From the NCBI GenBank assembly GCA_019115865.1, contig DXCT01000094.1, positions 50,685-114,684 of the forward strand: 64,000 nucleotides of DNA, in the 5' to 3' direction. Shown here one piece after another: positions 54,615-63,348 of the stretch (positions are counted from its first letter, which is position 1; each line of letters starts with the position of its first letter). The position numbers and the translations under genes were made by a program. The stretch is from Candidatus Yaniella excrementavium (GTDB lineage: Bacteria > Actinomycetota > Actinomycetes > Actinomycetales > Micrococcaceae). Under the pieces are notes generated by a model. The model did not search any database. It was not told the origin of the DNA and saw only the letters and a list, made by a program, of their open reading frames with translations.

Positions 54615-55640
54615 TTAGTAACGTCCGTATCCAATGACGTTGTTGTACTGGTTGTAGGTCGCCATGTTGTTGGTGGTTACACCGGCGCTTGGGTTGCGAG
54701 CGTGAGCAATCTGGCCACCGCCAACGTAGACGGCTACGTGGCTTACGCCACCGTTGCCGTAGAATACCAGGTCACCGGACTGTAGCTGGCCGGCAGAGAT
54801 TTTCTGTGCAGAAGCGTACTGGGCTGCCGAGGTGCGTGGAAGGCTCTTGCCGTCCTGCGCCAAGGCGGTCTGGGTGAAGCTTGAGCAGTCATACACGTTA
54901 CCGGCACCATTTGCGCCGAGACGGTAGGATGCTTGGCCACTGTTTGCCATGTTGGCTGCCCAGGAAGCACCTGAAGTCGAAGCGCTAGCAGTGTTGGTGG
55001 TCTGGCTGACGCGTTCGCTGTTGCTTGAGTCAACGCTGGTGTTGTTGGACGAGCTGCTCGAAGAGGTGTTGCTCGACGAGGATGAGCTCGAGTTGTTAGA
55101 GGAGCTTGAGCTCGAGGAGTTGGTGGAAGGTGCTGCAGCTGAGCTGTTGGAGGAGCGCGAGCTGGAGGAACCTGCACCAGGGATGGTCAGCTGGTCACCT
55201 GGGTAGATCCAGTGCGATGACAGACCGTTTTCGCTCATCAGGGCTGAAACGGAGGTGCCGTGCTGAGCTGCGATCTTGCCCAGGGTATCGCCAGACACAA
55301 CGGTGTGTGTACCGCTGGCGCTGGAGGTCGTGGTAGCCGAGCTATCGGAGCTGGAGCTGCCTGGGAAGGACAGGTTCTGGCCTGGGTAGATCAGGTGCGA
55401 TGAGAGACCGTTTGCCTCCATGAGACCCGAAACGGTGACGCCACTGTTCTGAGCAGCGATACCGCTGAGTGTGTCTCCGCTTTCGACGGTGTGGTTTGCG
55501 TGAGCTGGTGCGATACCGGCTACAGATACGCCTGCGAAAGTCGCGAAGCTGGCAACGCCAACTTTCATGGTGCGCATGCGGCGACCGCGCTGCTGGAGTT
55601 TCTCGGCTGCGATCCGTTCGCGGCGACTAGCGTAAATCAT
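54615..55640 (-). CDS. Secreted peptidoglycan hydrolase, two LysM and one NlpC/P60 domain
   Basis: This 341-residue protein has a signal sequence (about 1-48, ending AHA), two LysM domains (HTVESGDTLSGIAAQNSGVT and HTVVSGDTLGKIAAQHGTSV, about 48-92 and 112-156), and a serine-rich linker of roughly 60 residues. The C-terminal NlpC/P60 peptidase has Cys in YDCSSFTQTAL, His in VSHVAVYVGGGQIAHA and Asn in HARNPSAG. LysM binds peptidoglycan, and the enzyme would cut stem peptides during growth or division. ATG 55640 follows AAGGAA. Confidence 0.95.
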   Translation of the reverse strand: MIYASRRERIAAEKLQQRGRRMRTMKVGVASFATFAGVSVAGIAPAHANHTVESGDTLSGIAAQNSGVTVSGLMEANGLSSHLIYPGQNLSFPGSSSSDSSATTTSSASGTHTVVSGDTLGKIAAQHGTSVSALMSENGLSSHWIYPGDQLTIPGAGSSSSRSSNSSAAAPSTNSSSSSSSNNSSSSSSSNTSSSSSSNNTSVDSSNSERVSQTTNTASASTSGASWAANMANSGQASYRLGANGAGNVYDCSSFTQTALAQDGKSLPRTSAAQYASAQKISAGQLQSGDLVFYGNGGVSHVAVYVGGGQIAHARNPSAGVTTNNMATYNQYNNVIGYGRY

Positions 55641-55778
55641 TAAATATTCCTTCGAAATGAGTGATCGTTCAATGTCTAAAATCGTCATTCTCGTCGGGCG
55701 CACCAACAGTGACGTTGTCTTTTTTCGGCCTATCGACGGAGCACACTCACCCTTGCGTCGTTACCGAACCGTGACTCA

Positions 55779-55797
55779 GTTTATCGTTTCGTTATCA
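55779..55797 (-). promoter_or_regulatory. MtrA-like direct repeat upstream of the wall hydrolase
   Basis: On the minus strand GATAACGAAACGATAAAC is a near direct repeat of GATAAC/A with 11-base period, and GGTAACG follows 20 bases downstream. Actinobacterial MtrA response regulators bind GTAAC-type direct repeats before NlpC/P60 genes. The match is imperfect. Confidence 0.4.
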
Positions 55798-56306
55798 AAA
55801 GGCAACCCATCGTGACTCTTTCGTGTCTCCAACACGATTCATGGGACCGAGAAAGCAGCTATTTTCCGACATGGAACAGTGCAGGAGCATCCAGGATGAT
55901 TGAAACCTGACATCCGTAGGGCGTTCGACTAGGAATATACGCTCGAGGGGTTCACCCCAGGTGGCCCCGGGAATTTTTGCTGTGTCATGCGGGAGTTCGA
56001 GGTCACTCGATGGCGTACTTGGTCTCATTGCACGAAGGGGCAAGGCGTAGATAAGGCGGCCCTGGCAGTGGTCCAATCTTGAAATACTGCATTCGCTCTC
56101 GGCCAAATGCGTCGTTGCAGTGCGGGACTGTTCGCGGCGCCCGGCGAGCCCCCGTCAAAACTGGAGGGGCAAACCTTGGAGCTGAGTCAAGAGGCATTGC
56201 CTGCATGATGCTCGGCCCTCGGCAATGTGACGTCGTTAACCCCGTGTGTAAACCTTGCTGGCCGCCCTGGTGAAGCTTTGATGAACAGTAATCGAACTTC
56301 CCTTAG

Positions 56307-56331
56307 TTGCAGGTTATGCAAGTAAATTTGC
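56307..56331. promoter_or_regulatory. Inverted repeats upstream of RpiR gene, possible operator
   Basis: TTGCA-N5-TGCAA (56307-56321) overlaps GCAA-N6-TTGC (56318-56331), giving three evenly placed half sites just before the regulator start. Autoregulation is the simplest reading. Confidence 0.4.
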
Positions 56332-56347
56332 GGTTAGCGTGAGCCAC

Positions 56348-57181
56348 ATGCTCATCACAGACCTGGTCAAAGATCGTGGACATCGGCTGACCGAAACTGA
56401 CCGGAAACTCATAACCGTGTTGCAGTCGTACCCGGCCGAAGCTGCGTTTTGGAGTGCTGAACAGCTCACCGCGCCACTGAGACTTCATCAGTCTGCTGCG
56501 ACGAGGTTGTCCCAGCGCCTGGGGTTCGAGGGCTACCCGGATCTTCGTGATGCTTTGCGCCAGGATTACCTGGGTGCCGATGGCCCTTCCCAGAGGATGA
56601 AGGGTCGTTTGGAACGCCAAGAGCACGACAGCGAGCTCCAAGAACTCGTTACCGGTGAAGTAGCCGCGCTTGAAGCATTGTCGATGCACGTAACTCAGGC
56701 CGAATTGGACATATTGGCCGAGCGCATTGTCGAGGCTGAAGTCGTCTACCTCTTCGGACAAGGCAACGCGAGCGTATTAGTTGAGCTCCTATCGCGTCGT
56801 CTCAATCGGTTTGGCATCCGTTCCACCCAATTAGTCGGCTCACGCAGGGATATCGCCGAGCGTGTCGCGCCCATGCGATCTGGAGACACACTGTTTGCGT
56901 TTGCATTTCGTCGCATGCCAGATGCGCTCGACAATGTACTGGAACTGACCACCCAAAACGACATCCACACGACGGTGCTCACCGACACGTTATTGACCAT
57001 CCACCCGGATCCAGACGTGATCATTGCAGCGCCTCGGGGCCGCAGCGACGAATATCTGTCGTTGACCGTGCCGATGGCTATTTGCAATGGGCTGGTTTTG
57101 ACCATCGCTCAACGCCACCCGGATATGGCACTGGGCAAATTAGATCGGCTCGGCGTGATCCTTGATCACTTCGAAGCATAA
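56348..57181 (+). CDS. MurR/RpiR family transcriptional regulator
   Basis: This 277-residue protein has an N-terminal helix-turn-helix (about 1-75, with AEQLTAPLRLHQSAATRLSQRLGFEGYPDLRDALR) and a SIS sugar-phosphate-binding domain (about 120-255, with VYLFGQGNASVLVELLSRRLNRFG and MRSGDTLFAFAFRR). Such regulators respond to phosphosugars or similar ligands. GTG 56339 is an alternative start. The next gene, 42 bases downstream, is a truncated transporter component, which this protein presumably once regulated. Confidence 0.92.
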   Translation: MLITDLVKDRGHRLTETDRKLITVLQSYPAEAAFWSAEQLTAPLRLHQSAATRLSQRLGFEGYPDLRDALRQDYLGADGPSQRMKGRLERQEHDSELQELVTGEVAALEALSMHVTQAELDILAERIVEAEVVYLFGQGNASVLVELLSRRLNRFGIRSTQLVGSRRDIAERVAPMRSGDTLFAFAFRRMPDALDNVLELTTQNDIHTTVLTDTLLTIHPDPDVIIAAPRGRSDEYLSLTVPMAICNGLVLTIAQRHPDMALGKLDRLGVILDHFEA

Positions 57182-57223
57182 CCACACCCCTGCCGACCCT
57201 CTCTCACGTTTGTAAAGGACACC

Positions 57224-58351
57224 ATGAAAAATCTTCTCAAGGTCACGTCATTGTCATTAGCGGCACTCTTGCTTGCCAGTTGTGCAGGCACCAGCGAAGC
57301 CGATAGCGAGATTGGCACCGTAGACGCCAATGAACAGCATCCAGAATTTGCTGATATGAGCCACGACGAGCTCGTGGAAGCTGCTGAGAAAGAAGGTGAA
57401 GTCGTCGTCTACGCGTTCACCTCGCGCATCGCCACGGTCGCTGAGGAATTCGAAGCAGCCTATCCCCAGATCGACATTGTCGCCCATGACATCTCATCTA
57501 GCGAGCAGATCGAACGGCTGCGCTCCGAACACGACGCTGGAGCTGAAACCGCAGACGTCGCCTACGTCTCGGATGCACCGGTCGTGTGGAATGAGCTGCT
57601 ATCCGATGGCGTACTGCAACGCTACGTTCCAGAGCGAGTTGAGGATGAGCTGGATGACCAATACAAAGATCCACTGCTGACCAACCGGTTATCAACTAAA
57701 GTGCTGATGTATAACGAGGAGGCGAACCCGGACGGGGCACCGGTCGAAAACCTCTGGGAACTGACGGAAGACAAGTGGGCTTCCAAGGTTGTTATGGTAG
57801 ATCCGACCCAGCGCGGTGACTGCCTTGATCTGCTCACCGAAATGGTACTGCGTGCCGATGAGATGGCAGCCGCTTACGAAGAGCACTTCGGCGAGCCCAT
57901 CGAACTGGATGAAGGCAACGAAAACGCAGGCTATCAATACATTGCAGATCTATACGCCAACGACGTGATCCTCTTGTCGTCAACCGACGATGTCAATGAA
58001 GCCGTTGGTGCGACCGGGCAAGAAGATGCACCAGTCGGGTTCACCTCGTATTCGGACCGTCGAGATCCACCGGGTGCAGAACCACGTGTCGAGCTGGTTG
58101 AACGCGTTGCTGCAGCATTACAGGACGAGTCAGTCCCTGCTGGGAATGTTTTGGTAGTCACTCATGGGGGAGTCATTCGTGCAGCGCTTGATGCGTTCAT
58201 CGGGTTGAAAACCGAAAACATTGTGCCGGTATCACCTGCGAGTCTGACGGTCGTTGAAGTGACAGCAGGTGATCTGGTGCAAGCAAAGCTGCAGCACTAT
58301 AACCTGAGCCCATCCTCTAAGAATATCCAGTTGCAGCCGGAAGCAAGGTGA
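57224..58351 (+). pseudogene. Chimera: truncated solute-binding lipoprotein fused to C-terminal histidine phosphatase fragment
   Basis: The first 280 or so residues are an iron/AfuA-type ABC solute-binding lipoprotein: lipobox LLASC, then EKEGEVVVYAFTSRIATVAEEFEAAYP and LWELTEDKWASKVVMVDPTQ. Such proteins are usually about 330-350 residues. After residue 280 (about base 58060) the sequence changes to PRVELVERVAAALQDE, then NVLVVTHGGVIRAALDAFIGL, the C-terminal third of a phosphoglycerate-mutase-like phosphatase. The first catalytic RHG motif is absent. The join is in frame. This looks like an internal deletion that removed the rest of a transporter operon. Permease and ATPase genes are missing. 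Confidence 0.85.
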
Positions 58352-58494
58352 ATTCTTCTTCCATAGTTTGGGCGCCTGACTCATGTCGCACGGCTGTGAA
58401 ACGTGCGTGGGTATTGGATGAGGAAACTCAATGAGTCCTTGCACAGAAACAAGTCGAGCTAGTGAGGTTGGTTTCTAGGGAGGCGCTACAGTAA

Positions 58495-59235
58495 TTACCT
58501 CAGTGATGCGTAGTACTCGCCGAGAGTGCGGTGCCCGTGTAGCGCCCCGACCGAATCGGTTTGTATGCCTTCGAGGAAGAAGCGCGTCAATGAAGCCGCA
58601 CGGGGACTGACGCGGTCGGTGAGCCAGACTGCCGAAGATGCCACGACACCGGGTATCGGGAGGTACCGTTCTTTACGTCCTAGCGTTTGGAAGGCCAGCT
58701 GGACAACCTGGCGGTAGGTGAGTACCTCCGGGCCGCCAACGTCCCATGTGCCGGCGTCGTCAGAAAGTTTGGCGAGGCAGAAGTCTGCAAGGTCCGCTCC
58801 GTGGATCGGGGAGAGCTGCACGCTCCCATTGCCTAGACCGAATGCCATGCCTCGACGGGCCACGTTGAACACTTCGGTGAGGTCGGAGAAGTAGGCGGAG
58901 GGGTTCACTATTTGAGCGCGTACCGATGATCGGCCCAACGCTTCCATGAAGGCATGTTTTGCTCGCGACACCGTCGAAGTCCCGGTTGCAGCATTCATAA
59001 CGCCGATATACATGAATGTTTTCACGTCCTGTTGTTCGGCGAGTTTCAGGTAGTGAAGATTCAAGAGAAAATCGACCGTCCAGGGGTCAGCTTGCTGTCG
59101 GGTTACTCCCAGTGCTCGTTGTTTATCGCGTACGACTGCACGGACTCGGTAGCCACCATCGTGGAGTTGTCGCACGATGTGTCTGCCGGCGTAGCCTGTC
59201 GCGCCGAGAACAAGGACGCATTGCTGCCTATCCAT
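58495..59235 (-). CDS. NmrA-like NAD(P)-binding protein
   Basis: This 246-residue atypical SDR has a Rossmann motif, VLVLGATGYAGRHIVRQL, typical of NmrA/isoflavone-reductase-like proteins, and later segments (VNPSAYFSDL, LSPIHGADLADFCLAKL, DVGGPEVLTYRQVVQLAF) of the YbjT/NAD(P)H-binding group. The substrate is unknown. ATG 59235 is the start; it overlaps the upstream membrane protein gene by eight bases, so it is the last gene of a three-gene unit. An in-frame extension upstream is not family-like. Confidence 0.88.
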   Translation of the reverse strand: MDRQQCVLVLGATGYAGRHIVRQLHDGGYRVRAVVRDKQRALGVTRQQADPWTVDFLLNLHYLKLAEQQDVKTFMYIGVMNAATGTSTVSRAKHAFMEALGRSSVRAQIVNPSAYFSDLTEVFNVARRGMAFGLGNGSVQLSPIHGADLADFCLAKLSDDAGTWDVGGPEVLTYRQVVQLAFQTLGRKERYLPIPGVVASSAVWLTDRVSPRAASLTRFFLEGIQTDSVGALHGHRTLGEYYASLR

Positions 59236-59728
59236 GCGGGTAGCTCTTCGGTTGCTGTCGAGCGTTTGATCGCGTGCGACGTCGCACTTCCCTGATAATA
59301 AGAAGGATCGAACCCGGCCCAAAGAACAGCAGGCCAAGACCTCCTCCGATAATGGGCGCTAGTGGGCTGCGATGTCCCCAAGCTTCCGGAGCTAGCACAC
59401 CAGACAAAAGCATGAACAGGCTGAAGGCTGTGAATAGGAGACACAGAATGATGCCGATGATGATTGAACCCTCAGAACCATCAGACTGACTCCGCTTGAG
59501 GATTCCGCCAAGGACGATTGCCGCACCAAATGTGATGCTGGTCAGAGCCATCCAACCACTGCCGATGAACAAAATGAACACACCACTTGCTGCGAACACC
59601 ATGCCGAGGATGATCATGAGGATGGCGTCTCGACGTTCTTTTCGTAGGTTCTCCTGCATGTACGCGTACAACTCATAATTCGAGTTCATAAAGTACTCGA
59701 ATTCCCGTTCAGGACGATTTTGTGTCAT
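59228..59728 (-). CDS. Four-helix membrane protein, paralog B
   Basis: This 166-residue protein has four predicted membrane helices (about 36-55, 58-77, 88-107 and 124-148), after a charged N-terminus. It shares a plan with the next upstream gene: SDGSEGS in the second loop, GHRSPLAPIIGGGLGLLFFGPG in the last. ATG 59728 overlaps the paralog's stop by four bases. No function is recognised. Confidence 0.7.
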   Translation of the reverse strand: MTQNRPEREFEYFMNSNYELYAYMQENLRKERRDAILMIILGMVFAASGVFILFIGSGWMALTSITFGAAIVLGGILKRSQSDGSEGSIIIGIILCLLFTAFSLFMLLSGVLAPEAWGHRSPLAPIIGGGLGLLFFGPGSILLIIREVRRRTRSNARQQPKSYPHG

Positions 59729-60186
59729 CGGATCACGTCGTTCTCAGTGTTGCCTGGGGAGTTTGATCGGGAGCTGGACTTTCGAACGAGTTTGACGATG
59801 AGGACGATCAGACCCGGACCAAAGAAAGCCAGGCCGAGCGTGCCTGCTATCAGGGCGTAGATGGGACTTCGGTGACCCTGGAAGTCTTCTGGTGAAACCA
59901 CTGCATTGATGATCAGGAGCGCGCTGAGGATTACGAACAACACGCAGGCAATCAGGGCAACCATGAGCGAGCCGTCGGAGCCGTCTGCGTGGCTCCACCC
60001 GAGCACCCCGCCAAGTATGACGGTGAGACCGAACGCGATGCTCGTCAGGGCTAACCACATAGTGTCCGTAAACCAGATGAACACGCCACTTGCTGTGAAC
60101 AGCACGCCGATGATGAACATGGCGATCGCTTTGCGGCGTTCTTTACGCTTGTACTTTTGTGCGAAGTTTCTGAATGCTGCGTTCAT
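59725..60186 (-). CDS. Four-helix membrane protein, paralog A
   Basis: This 153-residue tandem paralog of the following gene has the same four-helix layout and matching motifs: SDGSDGS, and GHRSPIYALIAGTLGLAFFGPG. The C-terminus is basic (VRKSSSRSNSPG). ATG 60186 is the start. The pair plausibly form a heteromer, which is an inference only. Function is unknown. Confidence 0.7.
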   Translation of the reverse strand: MNAAFRNFAQKYKRKERRKAIAMFIIGVLFTASGVFIWFTDTMWLALTSIAFGLTVILGGVLGWSHADGSDGSLMVALIACVLFVILSALLIINAVVSPEDFQGHRSPIYALIAGTLGLAFFGPGLIVLIVKLVRKSSSRSNSPGNTENDVIR

Positions 60187-60225
60187 AGAAGTAGTTTATA
60201 GCTCGTCGAGGTCGGTCTACTTTTA

Positions 60226-60861
60226 TCATATATCGATGGTCTGACCGTTGGCGGGGAGGTGGCCTTGAAAACTCACGGGTACGGCAGCTGCATGTATGAC
60301 ATCGGCACTATCTAGTGCGTGGAGGTGCAGATGCGGTTCGGTACTGTTGCCGGAATTTCCGCACCGGCCGATAACGTCGCCTTGATGCACCGTTTGGCCC
60401 GGCTGTATGGTGATGCTGTTTTGCTGCAGGTGACATAGCGCCACCACGGCCGTTCGATTGTTGAGATATGTGGTTTCGATCAAGACGTGATTGCCAACGA
60501 TGGCATGTATGCCGCGTGCTAGGCGGCGTCGCTGTGTGAGCGCGTATCCCACGGAGGGCAAGCCTCGATAGGCATTGTGATCGGTCTCGGAGTCGTGCGT
60601 TTGGACCACGGTACCGTCCACCGGTGAGGTGATGGTTCGACCAAAGCCGGTGAAGAGTGTTGGCGGTTCTGACCGAAAGAACGAAGCAACGGTATATGGT
60701 GCGGAGCTTCCATGCTCATCGACAGGTACAAAGTCGATGGCATAGGACAGCCCAAACATGGTTGTGCCGTGACTTGGCACCCGGTCGGCTGGGCTATTGC
60801 GAACCTGCCACCGGCCGGCGAAGGGATAGTGAAGCATCAATGTGCCCTGCATGTTCGCCAT
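60226..60861 (-). CDS. M23 family metallopeptidase without a signal peptide
   Basis: This 211-residue protein has the M23 zinc ligands H-x(n)-D in SHGTTMFGLSYAIDF and H-x-H in EPHLHLHA, plus the loop VGNHVLIET...GDVIGRCGNSGNS. M23 enzymes usually cut peptidoglycan outside the cell. Here the N-terminus (MANMQGTLMLHYPFAG) has no signal sequence or membrane helix, so location and substrate are unclear. ATG 60861 is the start. It lies 40 bases upstream of the paired membrane genes on the same strand. Confidence 0.88.
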   Translation of the reverse strand: MANMQGTLMLHYPFAGRWQVRNSPADRVPSHGTTMFGLSYAIDFVPVDEHGSSAPYTVASFFRSEPPTLFTGFGRTITSPVDGTVVQTHDSETDHNAYRGLPSVGYALTQRRRLARGIHAIVGNHVLIETTYLNNRTAVVALCHLQQNSITIQPGQTVHQGDVIGRCGNSGNSTEPHLHLHALDSADVIHAAAVPVSFQGHLPANGQTIDI

Positions 60862-60988
60862 TGTGTCACTGATGGTGCGTGTTCGGTAGTGTCCCGAAGA
60901 GGAATCGCCTCAGAACGGTTGGGGCAACTCGGTTGGACATCTCGATCTAGAATAGTAAACGGAATCATCCCGTAGGAAAGATTGGACT

Positions 60989-62008
60989 ATGCGGACATCA
61001 CGCAATCTCGGTCGCAAGCATGCCGCTTCAGAGCATGGTGCGCCCGTGAGTAGGGCTCTGCGAGCATTTCTGGGATTTTTCGCGGCACCGCGAGTCAATA
61101 TTCGCAGGGATTATCAAAAGATCCGGCGTCGTCAACGGAAACTGGCCGCACCCTTGGGCTCACCCTCAAGAGCCACTGATTACACAGTGGCATCGTCTCA
61201 CGGGGACCACCTGATTCCGATCCGTGTTTTCCATCCCAAAGAACAACTGCGTGATGAAGTTCTCTTGTTTTTCCACGGTGGCGGATGGGTCACCGGCGGG
61301 GTCGAGAGCTATACGCCAACCTGTAGCCGAATGGCTGACCTCACCGGATGCACCGTGGTTTCGGTGGAGTACCGGCTAGCTCCGGAGCATCCCTTCCCTG
61401 CGGGATTATCGGACTGCTATGACGTAGCCCGAACCGTTATGGACCAGCCGCATCTGGTTGGTACTGACAACGCAGATAACATCGTGCTGGTCGGAGATTC
61501 TTCCGGGGGAAATCTGGCCGCAGCAGTCTCACTATTGCGTCGGAAACGCGGTGAGCGCGCGGCAACTCGGCAGATTCTGCTGTATCCCGTGACGCACTGG
61601 GATCACCGCTCGCTGACGTCGCCTTTTGAATCGGTGCGTGAACATGGTGAGGACTACCGACTCACCAACGTAGAGGTGCAGGACTACATGGCCCTATATG
61701 TGCCCAACCCGGCACAGCGTCGTGACCCACTGGTTGCACCGCTGATGGCCAAGGACCTCAGCGATCAGCCGAGCACCCTGGTGCTTTCTGCCGAATTAGA
61801 CCTCTTGCGGGATGAAGGTGAAGCATATGGTCGGGCGCTGCAACGGGCTGGCAATATGGTGCGTATCCATCGGGTGGAAGAAGCTCTGCATGGGTTCATA
61901 GCATTGCCATGGATGGCCCGATCGGTTCGGGATGCTTATGAGCAGATCAATGACTTTCTTGGTGAAGAACGAAAAGGTGAGAGCCGTCATCGTGAGGAGA
62001 AGCCATGA
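60989..62008 (+). CDS. Alpha/beta hydrolase of the hormone-sensitive-lipase family
   Basis: This 339-residue esterase-type protein has the oxyanion motif HGGGW from His96 and the nucleophile in GDSSGG (Ser171). The acid is in SAELDLLRDEGEAYG and the histidine in LHGFI. It would hydrolyse acyl esters; the substrate is unknown. The ATG follows GTAGGAAAG. Its stop overlaps the start of the acyltransferase-like gene in ATGA, so the genes are coupled. Confidence 0.92.
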   Translation: MRTSRNLGRKHAASEHGAPVSRALRAFLGFFAAPRVNIRRDYQKIRRRQRKLAAPLGSPSRATDYTVASSHGDHLIPIRVFHPKEQLRDEVLLFFHGGGWVTGGVESYTPTCSRMADLTGCTVVSVEYRLAPEHPFPAGLSDCYDVARTVMDQPHLVGTDNADNIVLVGDSSGGNLAAAVSLLRRKRGERAATRQILLYPVTHWDHRSLTSPFESVREHGEDYRLTNVEVQDYMALYVPNPAQRRDPLVAPLMAKDLSDQPSTLVLSAELDLLRDEGEAYGRALQRAGNMVRIHRVEEALHGFIALPWMARSVRDAYEQINDFLGEERKGESRHREEKP

Positions 62009-63348
62009 CGCGGCGCCACTGGGTTCGACTCGATAACGCTTCCAACATATTTCTGGCAGCGCGCAGCGAGACTGACTCCAAAGTATTTCGGATCAGTGCC
62101 GAGATGGACCACGAGGTAGAACCAGAGTTACTACAGACGGCCCTTGATACGACGTATGACCGGTACACGCTGTACCACGCCGTGTTGCGCCGAGCGATAT
62201 TTTGGTATTACCTGCAGGATAGCGATCTGCGTCCTGAAGCGACCCCGGACGATCAGTACACATGTGCTGAGATTTATGATCCGCGGCGGCCTGGGCTGCT
62301 CTTTCGCGTTATATACCACTACCGGCGGATCAATCTAGAGGTCTTCCATGCCTTATCCGATGGCACCGGAGCGCTCTGGTTCCTCACCGATCTGGTGGCC
62401 GAATATACCCGGCTGCGCTACCGCCAGCAGGATGTCCCGGAGAGCACTGATACTGCTCAGTTGATCGCTCAACCCGGTGGGGCGGCTGAAGATGCGGTTG
62501 GTCGAGAGTTGGCAGAGGATAGTTTTAAACAATACTTCCGCGGTAAGAAACGTACGGAGCCGCACCGAGAAAAGTCACCGCCCAGCGTGCCAGCGACAAA
62601 GAAGGCGTACCGGGTTAAGGGGACTCGGACTCCCGATCACCGCACCCGTGCAGTGGAACTCACCATGCCGGCCAAAGAGGTCCTCGCGCTGGCACGATCC
62701 GAAGACATCTCGTTGACTATGTACCTGACCGCATTGTTTTTCGAATCTATTCGACGTTCCTCGGGTGGCATGGGCAAATCGCGTACTTTAGCGGCAACCG
62801 TGCCGGTCAACTTGCGCCAGTTCTTCCCGTCGGTATCGCCACGGAATTTCTTTGCAACCGTTCGAGTCGAACACACCTACGGTAAGGGCCCCGACGATAT
62901 CGGTACGGTGGGCCGGGAACTTGATAACCAGTTCCGTCCCAAAGCTACCCCGGAGGCGCTGGAGAAAAAAGTGCGCCGCTTCGCCAGGTTCGAACGATCA
63001 CCCATGCTGCGGATTGTGCCACGGCCCCTCAAGGACGTGGTCCTGCGAGTCATCAACTGGGTGAATAATCGTGGGTTGAGTGTTTCTGTTTCGAATCTCG
63101 GTCGGGTCACGCTGCCGGAACCGGTGGAATCGCATGTGGGGCGGATGGGATTCCACGTCTCGGCGGTACGACCGCAGATGTGCGCGATGTCTCACGCCGG
63201 GCTGCTCACCGTCGGTTTTACCTCGCCCTTCGTCGAGACTGATCACATCCGGGAATTCGTCAGAATGCTCACGTCCCAGGGTGTTGATGTATCGGTTGTG
63301 GCCACACGGGTGACTGAAGCCGAACTCGTTGAGGACTCGGAAATATGA
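62005..63348 (+). CDS. Condensation-domain-like acyltransferase (alcohol acetyltransferase/Pap type)
   Basis: This 447-residue protein resembles the acyl-CoA-dependent acyltransferase superfamily that includes condensation domains, alcohol acetyltransferases and Pap enzymes. The active-site H-x-x-x-D-G is HALSDG (His115, Asp119, Gly120). A latter half with TVPVNLRQFFPSVSPRNFF matches the second CAT-like lobe. It would transfer an acyl group to an alcohol or amine, but the substrates are unknown. It overlaps both neighbours by four bases. Confidence 0.85.
   Translation: MTRRHWVRLDNASNIFLAARSETDSKVFRISAEMDHEVEPELLQTALDTTYDRYTLYHAVLRRAIFWYYLQDSDLRPEATPDDQYTCAEIYDPRRPGLLFRVIYHYRRINLEVFHALSDGTGALWFLTDLVAEYTRLRYRQQDVPESTDTAQLIAQPGGAAEDAVGRELAEDSFKQYFRGKKRTEPHREKSPPSVPATKKAYRVKGTRTPDHRTRAVELTMPAKEVLALARSEDISLTMYLTALFFESIRRSSGGMGKSRTLAATVPVNLRQFFPSVSPRNFFATVRVEHTYGKGPDDIGTVGRELDNQFRPKATPEALEKKVRRFARFERSPMLRIVPRPLKDVVLRVINWVNNRGLSVSVSNLGRVTLPEPVESHVGRMGFHVSAVRPQMCAMSHAGLLTVGFTSPFVETDHIREFVRMLTSQGVDVSVVATRVTEAELVEDSEI

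Larger units (their letters stand above)
55641..56347. other. Long intergenic region upstream of wall hydrolase and RpiR genes
   Basis: This 700-base region separates the divergent hydrolase and RpiR genes. Apart from the two candidate operators listed separately I see no gene. Its short open frames have unlike composition. It may contain leader RNA for the hydrolase; I looked for a c-di-AMP riboswitch of the type often found before such genes and did not find its core. Confidence 0.4.

Noticed and set aside
54950..55210. Low-complexity plus-strand frame rich in Glu and Leu
   Set aside because: It is the complement of the serine-rich linker of the LysM-NlpC/P60 protein.
55641..55800. Possible c-di-AMP (ydaO) riboswitch before the wall hydrolase
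   Set aside because: Such switches often precede these genes, but I could not find the conserved core blocks on the minus strand.
55795..56273. Three short open frames upstream of the RpiR gene
   Set aside because: No ribosome-binding sites, atypical composition and mutual overlap on both strands.
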